This document shows, piece after piece, positions 48,571-58,700 of a stretch of 64,000 nt of DNA. This DNA is from Apricaphanius iberus (lineage: Eukaryota; Chordata; Actinopteri; Cyprinodontiformes; Aphaniidae): the NCBI GenBank assembly GCA_028564705.1, contig JAPXFQ010001768.1:682001-746000 (forward strand), given 5' to 3'. The first letter of the stretch is position 1. Every line of letters begins with the position of its first letter. The notes beneath the pieces are model-generated. The model saw nothing but the letters and a program-made list of their open reading frames with translations, was not told the origin of the DNA and searched no databases. The translations under genes and the position numbers were made by a program.

Positions 48571-48885
48571 TTTGTAGTTTGCATTTGTAGTTTTAAAAGC
48601 TTTTATTTATGCATGAATCAATTCCACTGGGACCAACCTGTACATGTAGGAAGACTGATCTGAGTAGAGTTGCAAACTTTCATAAATCGGAATAAGGGAC
48701 ACTTAGGCTACATGGCATTGTTCAGCACGGGCCAAGACGTCTGACTCGCGGGGAGGTGTGGTGCTGTAAGTGAGGGGGGTCATCCAGAATCATCATACAT
48801 TACGCTTGAAATGCTTTATTCACAGTGTGTCAGGAGGTGTGCATGAAGGTATGGAACACAACGCAGAAGAAGAGTGCAGAGCGGT

Positions 48886-50223
48886 TTATTGAAGGTTTGA
48901 AGTGATGATGGTGGTTTGGATGGCAGGAACTCTCGAGGACCCGGAGGTCCAGCGGAAGGCTGGACGGAAGTCCCTTTGCGGGACATGAGACGGGCGGACT
49001 GCCCGGAGATCCTCTCTCGAGGACCCGGAGGTCCAGCGGAAGGCTGGACGGAAGTCCCTTTGTGGGACATGAGACGGGCGGACTGCCCGGAGATCCTCTC
49101 TCGAGGACCCGCAGGTCCAGCGGAAGGCTGGACGGAAGTCCCTTTGCGGGACATGAGACGGGCGGACTGACTGGAGATCCTCTCTTGGGGACCTGGAGAC
49201 GACGCTGAGGCGTCGGGGCTTAACAGTCAAGTGGAGTGCAGGCACAGGGGCCCGGAGGCGGGGAGCAGGTCTGGGAACCTGGAGACGAGAAGCAGGTCTG
49301 GGAACCTGGAGACGAGGAGCAGGTCTGGGAACCTGGAGACGAGTAGCAGGTCTGGGAACCCGGAGACGAGGAGCAGGTTTAGGAACCTGGAGACGAGGAG
49401 CAGGTCTAGGATCCTGGAGACGAGGAGCAGGTCTGGGAACCTGGAGACGAGGAGCAGGTTTAGGAACCTGGAGACGAGGAGCAGGTCTGGGGACCTGGAG
49501 ACGAGGAGCAGATCTGGGAACCTGGAGACGAGGAGCAGGTCTGGGGACCTGGAGACGAGGAGCAGGTCTGGGGACCTGGAGACGAGGAGCAGGTCTGGGA
49601 ACCTGGAGCTGGGTAGCAGGTTTTGGGAACCTTGAGGTGCTACAGCGGCGGCTGAGAAGCGGCGGCTGAGGACCGGTGCAGCGGCGACTGAGAAGCGGCG
49701 GCTGGGGACCGGTGCAGCGGCGACTGAGAAGCGGCGGCTGAGGACCGGTGCAGCGGCGGCTGAGAAGCGGCGGCTGAGGACCGGTGCAGCGGCAGCTGAG
49801 AAGCCGCAGATTTGGGCTGGCAGACGCCGATGTTGCAGCCACAGCTGGGCGGCTGGTTCCGGCAGGGGCAGTTCCCAGCGAAGCAGCCGGAAAAGGAGCG
49901 AAGACAGCCGGTGGGAGAATCGGAGGCGCGTGGAGCCAGGAGTCCGAGCCGACGTTGGTGGAAGCGGGCTGCCTCCCCGCAGAAGACAGCTCATCCTCCG
50001 CTGCAAGGAGGACGTCGTCGGCTGCCTCCTCCAACTCCTCCGCATCGAGCGGGTTAAGGCTGGAGCGGAACTGGGGAAGGAGGTCCAGGACATAATCCTC
50101 CATCGCAGTGAGGCGAGCAGAGGGACTGGCGAAGCCGGAGACCTTGTCCAGCCGACACCAGAGCGACTCCAGGATGTCTGGATCGGAGGCTTCTGCTAGG
50201 TCCATCTTTCTAGGCCGGATCAT
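48886..50223 (-). CDS. Repetitive Pro/Arg-rich ORF of LTR element 1
   Basis: Uninterrupted 445 codons starting 3 bp inside the LTR. It occupies the gag position, but I see no capsid fold or zinc knuckle. Residues about 7-95 are non-repetitive and acidic (DILESLWCRLDKVSGFASP, EELEEAADDVLLAAEDELSS). Then come three tandem arrays: four 12-residue units (TGPQPPLLSRRC), about thirteen 9-residue units (PRPAPRLQV), and three 28-residue units (REDLRAVRPSHVPQRDF...). The last residues (VPAIQTTI...) come from the LTR. A frame-disrupted relative lies at 52238-53604. The first ATG or the one at 50205 (MDLAEAS) could be the start; the relative has MDPAEVV there, which favours the latter. Confidence 0.6.
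   Translation of the reverse strand: MIRPRKMDLAEASDPDILESLWCRLDKVSGFASPSARLTAMEDYVLDLLPQFRSSLNPLDAEELEEAADDVLLAAEDELSSAGRQPASTNVGSDSWLHAPPILPPAVFAPFPAASLGTAPAGTSRPAVAATSASASPNLRLLSCRCTGPQPPLLSRRCTGPQPPLLSRRCTGPQPPLLSRRCTGPQPPLLSRRCSTSRFPKPATQLQVPRPAPRLQVPRPAPRLQVPRPAPRLQVPRSAPRLQVPRPAPRLQVPKPAPRLQVPRPAPRLQDPRPAPRLQVPKPAPRLRVPRPATRLQVPRPAPRLQVPRPASRLQVPRPAPRLRAPVPALHLTVKPRRLSVVSRSPREDLQSVRPSHVPQRDFRPAFRWTCGSSREDLRAVRPSHVPQRDFRPAFRWTSGSSREDLRAVRPSHVPQRDFRPAFRWTSGSSRVPAIQTTIITSNLQ
48931..49186 (-). repeat. 84-bp tandem repeat, three units
   Basis: Units start at 48931, 49015 and 49099 (tctcgaggaccc), with a partial fourth at 49183. Encodes the 28-residue module of the LTR-element ORF. Confidence 0.95.
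49255..49620 (-). repeat. 27-bp tandem repeat, about 13 units
   Basis: Unit ctggagacgaggagcaggtc + tgggaac with point changes. Encodes the 9-residue PRPAPRLQV module on the minus strand. Confidence 0.95.
49640..49800 (-). repeat. 36-bp tandem repeat, about four units
   Basis: Unit built from gcggcggctgagaagcggcg + gctgaggaccggtgca. Encodes a 12-residue TGPQPPLLSRRC module on the minus strand. Confidence 0.9.
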
Positions 50224-50225
50224 TC

Positions 50226-50518
50226 TGTCAGGAGGTGTCCATGAAGGTATGGACGCAGAAGCAGAGTGCAGAGCAGTTTATTGAAGGTTTGAAGGGATGA
50301 TGGTGGTTTGGATGGCAGGAACGGAGACACAGGACTGCAGGAGAAAGACGGCAGGGAAAACACACAGTGGACATTTGGAATGCAGTCCTTCTACAATGAT
50401 CCGGCACTGACTGAAGGGAGGTGACGGGTTATGAGGACGTGAGGTGAGTGGCTGGAGATTGAAGACAGGTGCATGTGATGATGAGGGAATGAGAGGAGCT
50501 GAGTGATGAATCATGACA
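50226..50518 (-). repeat. LTR of element 1 (293 bp)
   Basis: Ends tgtca...tgaca as an inverted pentamer. An aataaa on the minus strand lies near 50280. A second copy of this LTR lies at 55802-56094 inside a copied segment, and a diverged LTR at 53607-53932. Confidence 0.75.
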
Positions 50519-50762
50519 CAGTGGGCGACTGTGGCTCAGTGGTAGAGTAGTTGACTCGATTCCAGCTTCCTCGAGTCACCTGTCGATGTGCCCCTGGGCA
50601 ATGCATTGAAACCCCAAAAATTCTACATCATCCTACCGAGCCATGTTGGCTATTGGTGTATGAATGTGAGTGTGAATGGGTGAATGTGGCTTCAATGTAA
50701 AGCGCTTTGAGTGGTCAGTATGACTAGAAAAGTGCTAAATAAGTTCAGTCCATTTACCATTA
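50519..50762 (+). repeat. tRNA-derived SINE, complete
   Basis: Head gactgtggctcagtggtaga (A box) and actcgattccagc (B-box-like), then cctgggcaatgcattgaaac, gtgaatgggtgaatgtggct and the end agtccatttaccat. The head is an internal RNA polymerase III promoter, not a tRNA gene. Copied at 56095-56338. Confidence 0.8.
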
Positions 50763-52237
50763 AACACATTAAGTTTGCCTAAAAAAGACTTCTATGAAAT
50801 GCATCCACATAAAAAAGGAAATAAAGTACATACAATTTATGTTAACAACATGCAATGTGATTTAACTCATGAAAAAAAGGAACAACAACATGAGGTCTGT
50901 TGAGCTTCTAACAATATATCTTCATTATTTTCTTTCTAAAGTGACTCTAACGGGATATGGCAGATAAACGCAAAACACCTTAAACTTGTTTATCTGCTCA
51001 TTTAAATACAAATTTATGAGGGGGATGTAACATTGTAAATTAAATTGGCTTGCAAGGTTTGTCTGAACAACAATCACACCAAACTAATAAGAAAGATTTC
51101 AACAGCCAGAAACCTATATATTATTCATTACTAATTTTAATATATTTATTAGCATAATATTTAATTGGTTATTATGATATGTTCTTTAAGTTGTCATTTA
51201 TATTGATTGGATAATAGACTATACCTAAACCTAGTGGCTTAAAAAAATTCTCCAGAATTAAGCCAACAAAAATAAAATTGCACATGCACCAGACAACTTG
51301 GAAAATGTATAATAAATGTACTCCGTTTTGAATATTCTAGCCTAAATAAGTATAAGCCTCACAGACGTGTGTGTTATCTGCATTCTTGTGTGTCTGCTGT
51401 GCTGTGCAGTGAATCTTCTCAGTGTGGGACTGAGAACACTCAAGGACATATTTTACAATTTACCTTGTTTTCGTCTTTACTGAACCTGTCCAGCCAAGGA
51501 TAGGCCTCCGCCCACTCACATCTGGATCTCTATAGGCGTTTATGCTTTGCGGTTTCGGGACATTTTTCAAGGCACTGTGTGCGTCAGTGTGTAGTGCATG
51601 CATGGCTACCTGATCAATAATGAGCGTGCAACACTAGCAAGCCGCAACCATAAACAATTTGTGGTCCCTTTTGATCCCCCTGGCAGAAAAGTTTTGCTGA
51701 CTGTAGTTGGGGGATTTGTATTTTATTTTTATATAGAAGCCTATTGAAACCTATGTGCGATAGATATATTAGACATTTATGAAAATACAGAACAAATAGT
51801 GTCCCTTATTAGTTCAAAATGAGACGCAAAATGTAATTGTCAAATAAGGGACGATTCCGTATTTTAAGGGACGGTTGGCAACCCTAGATCTGAGCACACA
51901 TTTCTATGCACATGAACAATACTTTGAAGCATGTGTGTTTAAATCTCACACAAGCTCACTGTAAAATTGTAACTGCAGCAGCCAAGGCACTACCCGGGGT
52001 GCCTACCTTACCTGTAGAGCCACAGCCGGCCACCGCCCCCGAGGGCTCCAACAGAGAAAACTGTTGATTAAAATTAGTTAAAATATTAAAATAAACAGTA
52101 GACAGTGAAATGAAATAGTAAAATATTGATAAAAATGTTAAGACTAATAACATTTTAAATTATATAGTGTAAAACAATACCATGTGATCAAATGAAACAG
52201 GCAGAGCAATTAAACAGATATTAATAAATAGTCAGTG

Positions 52238-53604
52238 TCTACGTGGGTATGCCCCTGGAGGTTGGCCCGGATGGCGTCCCCTTGTGGGAGAGGAGTCAAG
52301 AGGGCGGCTCAGATGACATCCTCTAACGGGACAGGCGTCAGGTGGGCAACCTGCATGATGTCCTCTGGCTGGACAGGTGTCGGGGTTGGCGCCCCCTGGC
52401 GGGACGAGCGTCAGGTGGACGACCCAGATGGCGTCCCCTGGTGGGACGGGCGTCAGGTGGGCGGCCCTAATAACGCCCTATGGCTGGATGGGCCTAGAGG
52501 TGCAATGGGAAGCTGGATGGAAGTCATTTGACAGGATGGGAGACGGGTGGAGGCCCGGCTGTCCTCTTCTGGGAACCTGGAGGTCCAGCGGGAAGCTGGA
52601 AAGACGTCCCTTGGCGGGACGGGAGACGGGCGGAGGGCCCGGCAGTCCTCTCCTGGGGACCTGGAGGTCCAGTGGGAAGCTGGACGGACGTCTTTTGGCG
52701 GGATAGGCGTCGGGCGGGGGGCTCGAATGGCTCCCTCTGGCTGGAAGGGCGTCAGGGGGGAAGCCCGACGGTCCTCTCTTGTGGACGTCACAGCGGCGGG
52801 GAAGCCTGGCTGGTTATCAGCGGAGACAGAGGGACCTGGTTTGGTTCCCACTGACGGGAACAAACGAACCTGGCTACTGAAGATGGGCATGAGACTCCGT
52901 GGGCGCTCCATGGCTGGCGGGCCTGAAGCTTGACTGGAGGCTTGCAAGCTGGTGTCAGGTCCCTCCTGGTCGTCACAGGAGGCTGTCCATAAGGAGACGG
53001 CGGGTGCTGAAGGGCTGCTGCTGTGGCACCCAAAAAGACAGCAGCCACCACAGACACTGGCAGCATGGGTGCTTTTGCTGGGGACAGAGGAAGGCTGTCC
53101 TTAGCCTCCTCCGGGAGCTTAAACAACAGAGGCCGACCTTTTTCGATCTCATCTTGGAGCTGGTGATGGGACCCGAAGGTCTAGATGAGGTGCAGGTGTG
53201 CTCTTGTGACCTGCAAGAGGTTGAAGAGCTGCTCCTGTGCAAGCCAGGAGGACTGCAGCAACAAAGAAGGAAGGCTCTGACTTTGTAGCTGGCCCAGGTT
53301 CCGGTAGCGACAAATCCAGCTGCAGGGAGGATCGGTGGAGTCTGCGGTCCAAACACAGAGCTAATAGTGGTGTAAGCGGGCTGCCCCCCAGCAGGAGACA
53401 GTTCATCCTCCGCTGCAAGGAGTGCGTCATCGGCTGCCTCCTCCAAATCCTCCGCATCAAGCGGGTGAAGGCTGGAGCAGAACCGGGGAAGGAGGTCCAG
53501 GATATACTGGCGAAGCCGGAGATCTTGTCCAGCCTACACCAGAGAGACTCCAGGAGATCAGAATCTACAACTTCCGCTGGGTCCATCGGTTTGGGCCAGA
53601 TCAT
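52238..53604 (-). pseudogene. Internal region of LTR element 2
   Basis: Relative of the 48886-50223 frame. It starts MDPAEVVDSDLLESLWCRLD at about 53580, and the EEAADDALLAAEDELSPAG segment follows in another frame (about 53390-53445). The 28-residue-like modules (GEDCRALRPSPVPPRDVFPA) appear at 52540-52760. At least two frameshifts break it. The 3' LTR is not present to the left; the region ends in unassigned sequence at about 52238. Confidence 0.65.
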
Positions 53605-53606
53605 TC

Positions 53607-53932
53607 TGTCAGGATGTGTACTGGAAGGTATGGACCCAAACGCAGAAGCAGAGTGTAGAGTACTTTATTAAAGTCTAGAGTAGTGATGATGGCGGTGGTT
53701 GTCTAGATGACAGGAACAGAGACACAGGATATCAGAATGAAGACGGCAGGCACACACACTGTGGACATCTGGAGTTGAGACCTGTACTGAAGTCCTTCAA
53801 TGATCCGGCGCTGACTGAAAGGAGGCGACGGGTTATAAGAACGTGAGGTAAGGAGGATCTGGTGTGGATGATTGGGGACACAGGTGAAGATGATGATCAT
53901 TATGAGGAGTGAGTGAGGTGACAGTCATGACA
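53607..53932 (-). repeat. LTR of element 2 (326 bp)
   Basis: Ends tgtca...tgaca. Alignable over its length with the LTR at 50226-50518 (shared gtttggatgg/gtctagatga, caggaac.gagacacagga, tgatccggc.ctgactga) but clearly diverged. Confidence 0.75.
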
Positions 53933-53934
53933 TT

Positions 53935-55168
53935 CTCTTAAAGACGTGAAAGTTCTCTGTGGCCCTGAGGTACTCCGGCAGCCTGTTGACGGCCATAATA
54001 ATGGAAATACGCCTCACCATCAGTGCGTGTTGTGACTTTAGGAATGACAAGGAGATGGCTGCCAGAGGACAACAGAGACGCAAAGGGTTCATATGGTAAA
54101 AACATTTCTGAAAGATAAAGATAAGAAGGCCCAAGACGATTAAGAAACTTAAAACCCATTAAAATAACCTACAAATTGATCCCAAAACACACTTGGAGCA
54201 GTGATTTTAAGACTGTTGTAATGTGCTCCCACCTCCTGGTCTTCATCAGGACATGTGCTGCTGAATTATGTAGAATCTATAAACCTGAGGCAGTCTTTTT
54301 CGGAAGACCAGAAAGCAAGGCATTACCGTAATCAATTCTATTGGTAATACAAGCATGCATTAGTATCTCCGTATTGGCTGGGAGAGAATTGGGCGGACTC
54401 TGGCAATGTTCTTTAGGTGATAAAAACCTATTTTAGTAATTATTTAAATTTGCGAGATAAAAGTCAGTTTGAGTCAAAAATCACGCCCAGGTTCTTTACT
54501 TGTAAGGATTGAAAGGCAGTTAATGTAGTTTTGGTAAAGGTTTCTCTCTCTGAGCCTCAGGACAGATAACTAAAACTTGTACAACTGTGTATTGTCAGCA
54601 TAACTGTAGAAGTAAACTCCATGTCTTCTGATGACCCTGCCAAGAGGGAGCATATACAGATTAAAAAGCCATGGACCTAAAATAGAACCCTGGGGCACAC
54701 CACATATGATCTTGTGGACCTTAGACGAGCAGGTATCTAAATTTACCATAAAAGTCCTGTCTGAAGATATGATGTGAACCATTTATGAACACCACCAGAA
54801 AGGCAGATCTGCTTTAAACGCGTTACAAGAATAGTGTGGTCTACTGTATCAAAGTCAGCGTTTAGATCTATTACAACCGAGACTGACACCTTCTGAGCAT
54901 CATAATTTAATCTAAAATCTTCAGAAGGGCTGTCTCGGTGCTGTGGTTCACCCTGATTCCAGGCTGAAATTTCTCTAGGACGTTATGAGCGTTAATAACA
55001 TCATTAAGTTGAATTAAAACACGTTTTTCTAAAACGTTGCTTCAAAATGGTAAGTTAGATATTGGTTGGTAATTTTTTAAATCATTAAAATCTAAATTGC
55101 TCTTCTTCAGCAGGGGCCTCGCCACTTTAAAGGCGGCTGGAAAAACCTCAGTTTGAAGGGAACATTTC
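53935..55168 (-). pseudogene. L2-type LINE reverse transcriptase, decayed
   Basis: Minus-strand fragments in order: KNYQPISNLPF near 55085, NHSTETALL near 54950, DLNADFDTVDHTIL near 54860 (first catalytic Asp kept), [11 protein letters not shown] near 54700 and [11 protein letters not shown] near 54600. In the last, YADD has become YADN, so the active site is lost. Many stops. It ends at the LTR of element 2 on the left and abuts the start of the NLR paralogy at about 55170. Confidence 0.8.
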
Positions 55169-55333
55169 ATCATGGTTATATTAGTTTTTTATTTTGTGTT
55201 TCAAACTGACAAAATATCTGCATTCGAGAAAAAATACACATTTTTCTATATTGCATTCACACAAATACACTGTCTTGTGTTCAAACACACACTCTTCAAT
55301 GAAACATTTTCCTTAAACTGTTTAGTGTTTCAG

Positions 55334-55763
55334 ATCAGAGAAGTCGAGTTTGACTTAAAACAGACGTTTGGGGTCATGGCTTCTTCATCAAAATCTGCCA
55401 AAGATTATCTCAAGAATTTCAGAGTTCACCTTGTTGAAGGACTGAGGAATGTATCGATGATTCTTGAGAACTTACATCAGGAAGGAGTTCTCATTGATGA
55501 AGAGGTCAGCAAGATAAAGGAAGAAGAAGATAACTACGATAGAACCAGCACAATACTGGACTTGGTGACTAGAAAAGGTGAAGCAGCCTGCTACAAGTTA
55601 CTGAGGATTATTGATCTGACGAGCAGCAGGACATTAGAGAGACCAGCTCCTCTCTCCAAGAACAGCCATGAAGCTTCCACTGAAGCTAAAATGTTTGACC
55701 TCCACAACTGAATCAGCTGTTGTTCTTTCACAGAAGATACAGAAATGAATGTAAACATACAAG
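55334..55763 (+). CDS. NLR copy B, exon 1 (CARD-like domain)
   Basis: Acceptor gtttagtgtttcag before 55334, short 5' untranslated part, ATG at 55376, donor caag|gtatt after 55763. About 80 residues (YLKNFRVHLVEGLRNVSMIL, EEVSKIKEEEDNYDRTS, GEAACYKLLRIIDLTSSRTL) have the helical pattern of a CARD or related death fold. The linker DLHN then meets TGA (55709-55711), 17 codons before the donor. Read-through, a sequencing error or true loss are all possible. Confidence 0.75.
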
Positions 55764-58700
55764 GTATTCTGCTAGGTCCATCTTTCTAGGCCGGATCATT
55801 CTGTCAGGAGGTGTCCATGAAGGTATGGACGCAGAAGCAGAGTGCAGAGCAGTTTATTGAAGGTTTGAAGTGATGATGGTGGTTTGGATGGCAGGAACGG
55901 AGACACAGGACTGCAGGAGAAAGACGGCAGGGAAAACACACAGTGGACATTTGGAATGCAGTCCTTCTACAATGATCCGGCGCTGACTGAAGGGAGGTGA
56001 CGGGTTATGAGGACGTGAGGTGAGTGGCTGGAGATTGAAGACAGGTGCATGTGATGATGAGGGAATGAGAGGAGCTGAGTGATGAATCATGACACAGTGG
56101 GCGACTGTGGCTCAGTGGTAGAGTAGTTGACTCGATTCCAGCTTCCTCGAGTCACCTGTCGATGTGCCCCTGGGCAATGCATTGAAACCCCAAAAATTCT
56201 ACATCATCCTACCGAGCCATGTTGGCTATTGGTGTATGAATGTGAGTGTGAATGGGTGAATGTGGCTTCAATGTAAAGCGCTTTGAGTGGTCAGTATGAC
56301 TAGAAAAGTGCTAAATAAGTTCAGTCCATTTACCATTAAACACATTAAGTTTGCCTAAAAAAGACTTCTATGAAATGCATCCACATAAAAAAGGAAATAA
56401 AGTACATACAATTTATGTTAACAACATGCAATGTGATTTAACTCATGAAAAAAAGGAACAACAACATGAGGTCTGTTGAGCTTCTAACAATATATCTTCA
56501 TTATTTTCTTTCTAAAGTGACTCTAACGGGATATGGCAGATAAACGCAAAACACCTTAAACTTGTTTATCTGCTCATTTAAATACAAATTTATGAGGGGG
56601 ATGTAACATTGTAAATTAAATTGGCTTGCAAGGTTTGTCTGAACAACAATCACACCAAACTAATAAGAAAGATTTCAACAGCCAGAAACCTATATATTAT
56701 TCATTACTAATTTTAATATATTTATTAGCATAATATTTAATTGGTTAGTATGATATGTTCTTTAAGTTGTCATTTATATTGATTGGATAATAGACTATAC
56801 CTAAACCTAGTGGCTTAAAAAAATTCTCCAGAATTAAGCCAACAAAAATAAAATTGCACATGCACCAGACAACTTGGAAAATGTATAATAAATGTACTCC
56901 GTTTTGAATATTCTAGCCTAAATAAGTATAAGCCTCACAGACGTGTGTGTTATCTGCGTTCTTGTGTGCCTGCTGTGCTGTGCAGTGAATCTTCTCAGTG
57001 TGGGACTGAGAACACTCAAGGACATATTTTACAATTTACCTTGTTTTCGTCTTTACTGAACCTGTCCAGCCAAGGATAGGCCTCCGCCCACTCACATCTG
57101 GATCTCTATAGGCGTTTATGCTTTGCGGTTTCGGGACATTTTTCAAGGCACTGTGTGCGTCAGTGTGTAGTGCATGCATGGCTACCTGATCAATAATGAG
57201 CGTGCAACACTAGCAAGCCGCAACCATAAACAATTTGTGGTCCCTTTTGATCCCCCTGGCAGAAAAGTTTTGCTGACTGTAGTTGGGGGATTTTATTTTT
57301 ATATAGAAGCCTATTGAAACCTATGTGCGATAGATATATTAGACATTTATGAAAATACAGAACAAATAGTGTCCCTTATTAGTTCAAAATGAGACGCAAA
57401 ATGTAATTGTCAAATAAGGGACGATTCCGTATTTTAAGGGACGGTTGGCAACCCTAGATCTGAGCACACATTTCTATGCACATGAACAATACTTTGAAGC
57501 ATGTGTGTTTAAATCTCACACAAGCTCACTGTAAAATTGTAACTGCAGCAGCCAAGGCACTACCCGGGGTGCCTACCTTACCTGTAGAGCCACAGCCGGC
57601 CACCGCCCCCGAGGGCTCCAACAGAGAAAACTGTTGATTAAAATTAGTTAAAATATTAAAATAAACAGTAGACAGTGAAATGAAATAGTAAAATATTGAT
57701 AAAAATGTTAAGACTAATAACATTTTAAATTATATAGTGTAAAACAATACCATGTGATCAAATGAAACAGGCAGAGCAATTAAACAGATATTAATAAATA
57801 GTCAGTGTCTACGTGGGTATGCCCCTGGAGGTTGGCCCGGATGGCGTCCCCTTGTGGGAGAGGAGTCAAGAGGGCGGCTCAGATGACATCCTCTAACGGG
57901 ACAGGCGTCAGGTGGGCAACCTGCATGATGTCCTCTGGCTGGACAGGTGTCGGGGTTGGCGCCCCCTGGCGGGACGAGCGTCAGGTGGACGACCCAGATG
58001 GCGTCCCCTGGTGGGACGGGCGTCAGGTGGGCGGCCCTAATGACACCCTATGGCTGGATGGGCCTAGAGGTGCAGTGGGAAGCTGGATGGAAGTCATTTG
58101 ACAGGACGGGAGACGGGCGGAGGGTAAGGTATTTAACACTACATTTTGTTTAAACTTTATTTCATCACCCTTACAGAAGAAACACATGCTTTCACATGGG
58201 AAAGATCAAATGTGGTCACTCGTAAAAATCTTTGACCTGATATTCACATGTGAAAACCTGTTAAAAGAAAACCCATGGGATTGTGAGGAAAAAGGTGATC
58301 ACCTGTGTTTCGCCGTGTGTGAATTTTCATCATAATAAACTATGAAACCCGTGGACATTAACATGTGAAGCTCATGGGATAACATGTAAATCACAAGTAA
58401 AATGTGTAATTTCCCACATAACTAATGTGGAATTATGTGAAGCCCATATAAAGCATGTGTGAGAATATATGAAATATGAGAAATCTGTGTAAACCATACA
58501 TGTGAAGTCCATTTGTACTACACATGTGGTGTACCAGATACCACATAGGATAACATGTGATCCCATGAGAAATCTATGTTCCACCCATATGACTTTTCTC
58601 TAAAGGTAGGTAAAGTTCTAATGAGGTAATTCCTTTATAATGTTATTTTTATGCTGTGTTTTTTTTGTTAAATATCTTCCCTGTTAGAGCAACCAAACAA

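Larger units (their letters stand above)
48828..50518 (-). mobile_element. Non-autonomous LTR element 1
   Basis: On the minus strand: complete 5' LTR (50518-50226, ends tgtca...tgaca), one long open frame, then only the last 103 bp of the 3' LTR (48930-48828). The frame enters the truncated LTR directly, so a deletion joined them. No protease, reverse transcriptase or integrase is present; it would depend on another element. Confidence 0.75.
48665..51886. mobile_element. hAT-like element with exact 8-bp target duplication
   Basis: Ends tagagttgcaaac (left) and gttggcaacccta (right) are inverted repeats matching at 11 of 13. The flanking gatctgag occurs exactly at 48657-48664 and 51887-51894. 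The empty site is visible in block A near 12866 (actgatctgaacac). The interior contains an LTR element (48828-50518), a SINE (50519-50762) and about 1.1 kb of AT-rich filler (50763-51886) without coding signal. Confidence 0.85.
44700..51962. repeat. Paralogous block B, upstream part
   Basis: Collinear with 11025-12955 (landmarks listed there) but interrupted by a SINE (44766-44926), an inverted-repeat element (46627-46828), a Tc1 element (46829-48250) and a hAT-like element (48665-51886). Similarity resumes at 51895 and ends at about 51962. Confidence 0.75.

Noticed and set aside
49231..49635. 134-codon plus-strand frame (NLETRSRSG repeats)
   Set aside because: Antisense shadow of the 27-bp array in the LTR-element ORF.
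50519..50600. tRNA gene
   Set aside because: The A and B boxes belong to a SINE head. The cloverleaf is incomplete and the SINE body follows. The same holds for 3935-4140 and 24388-24703.
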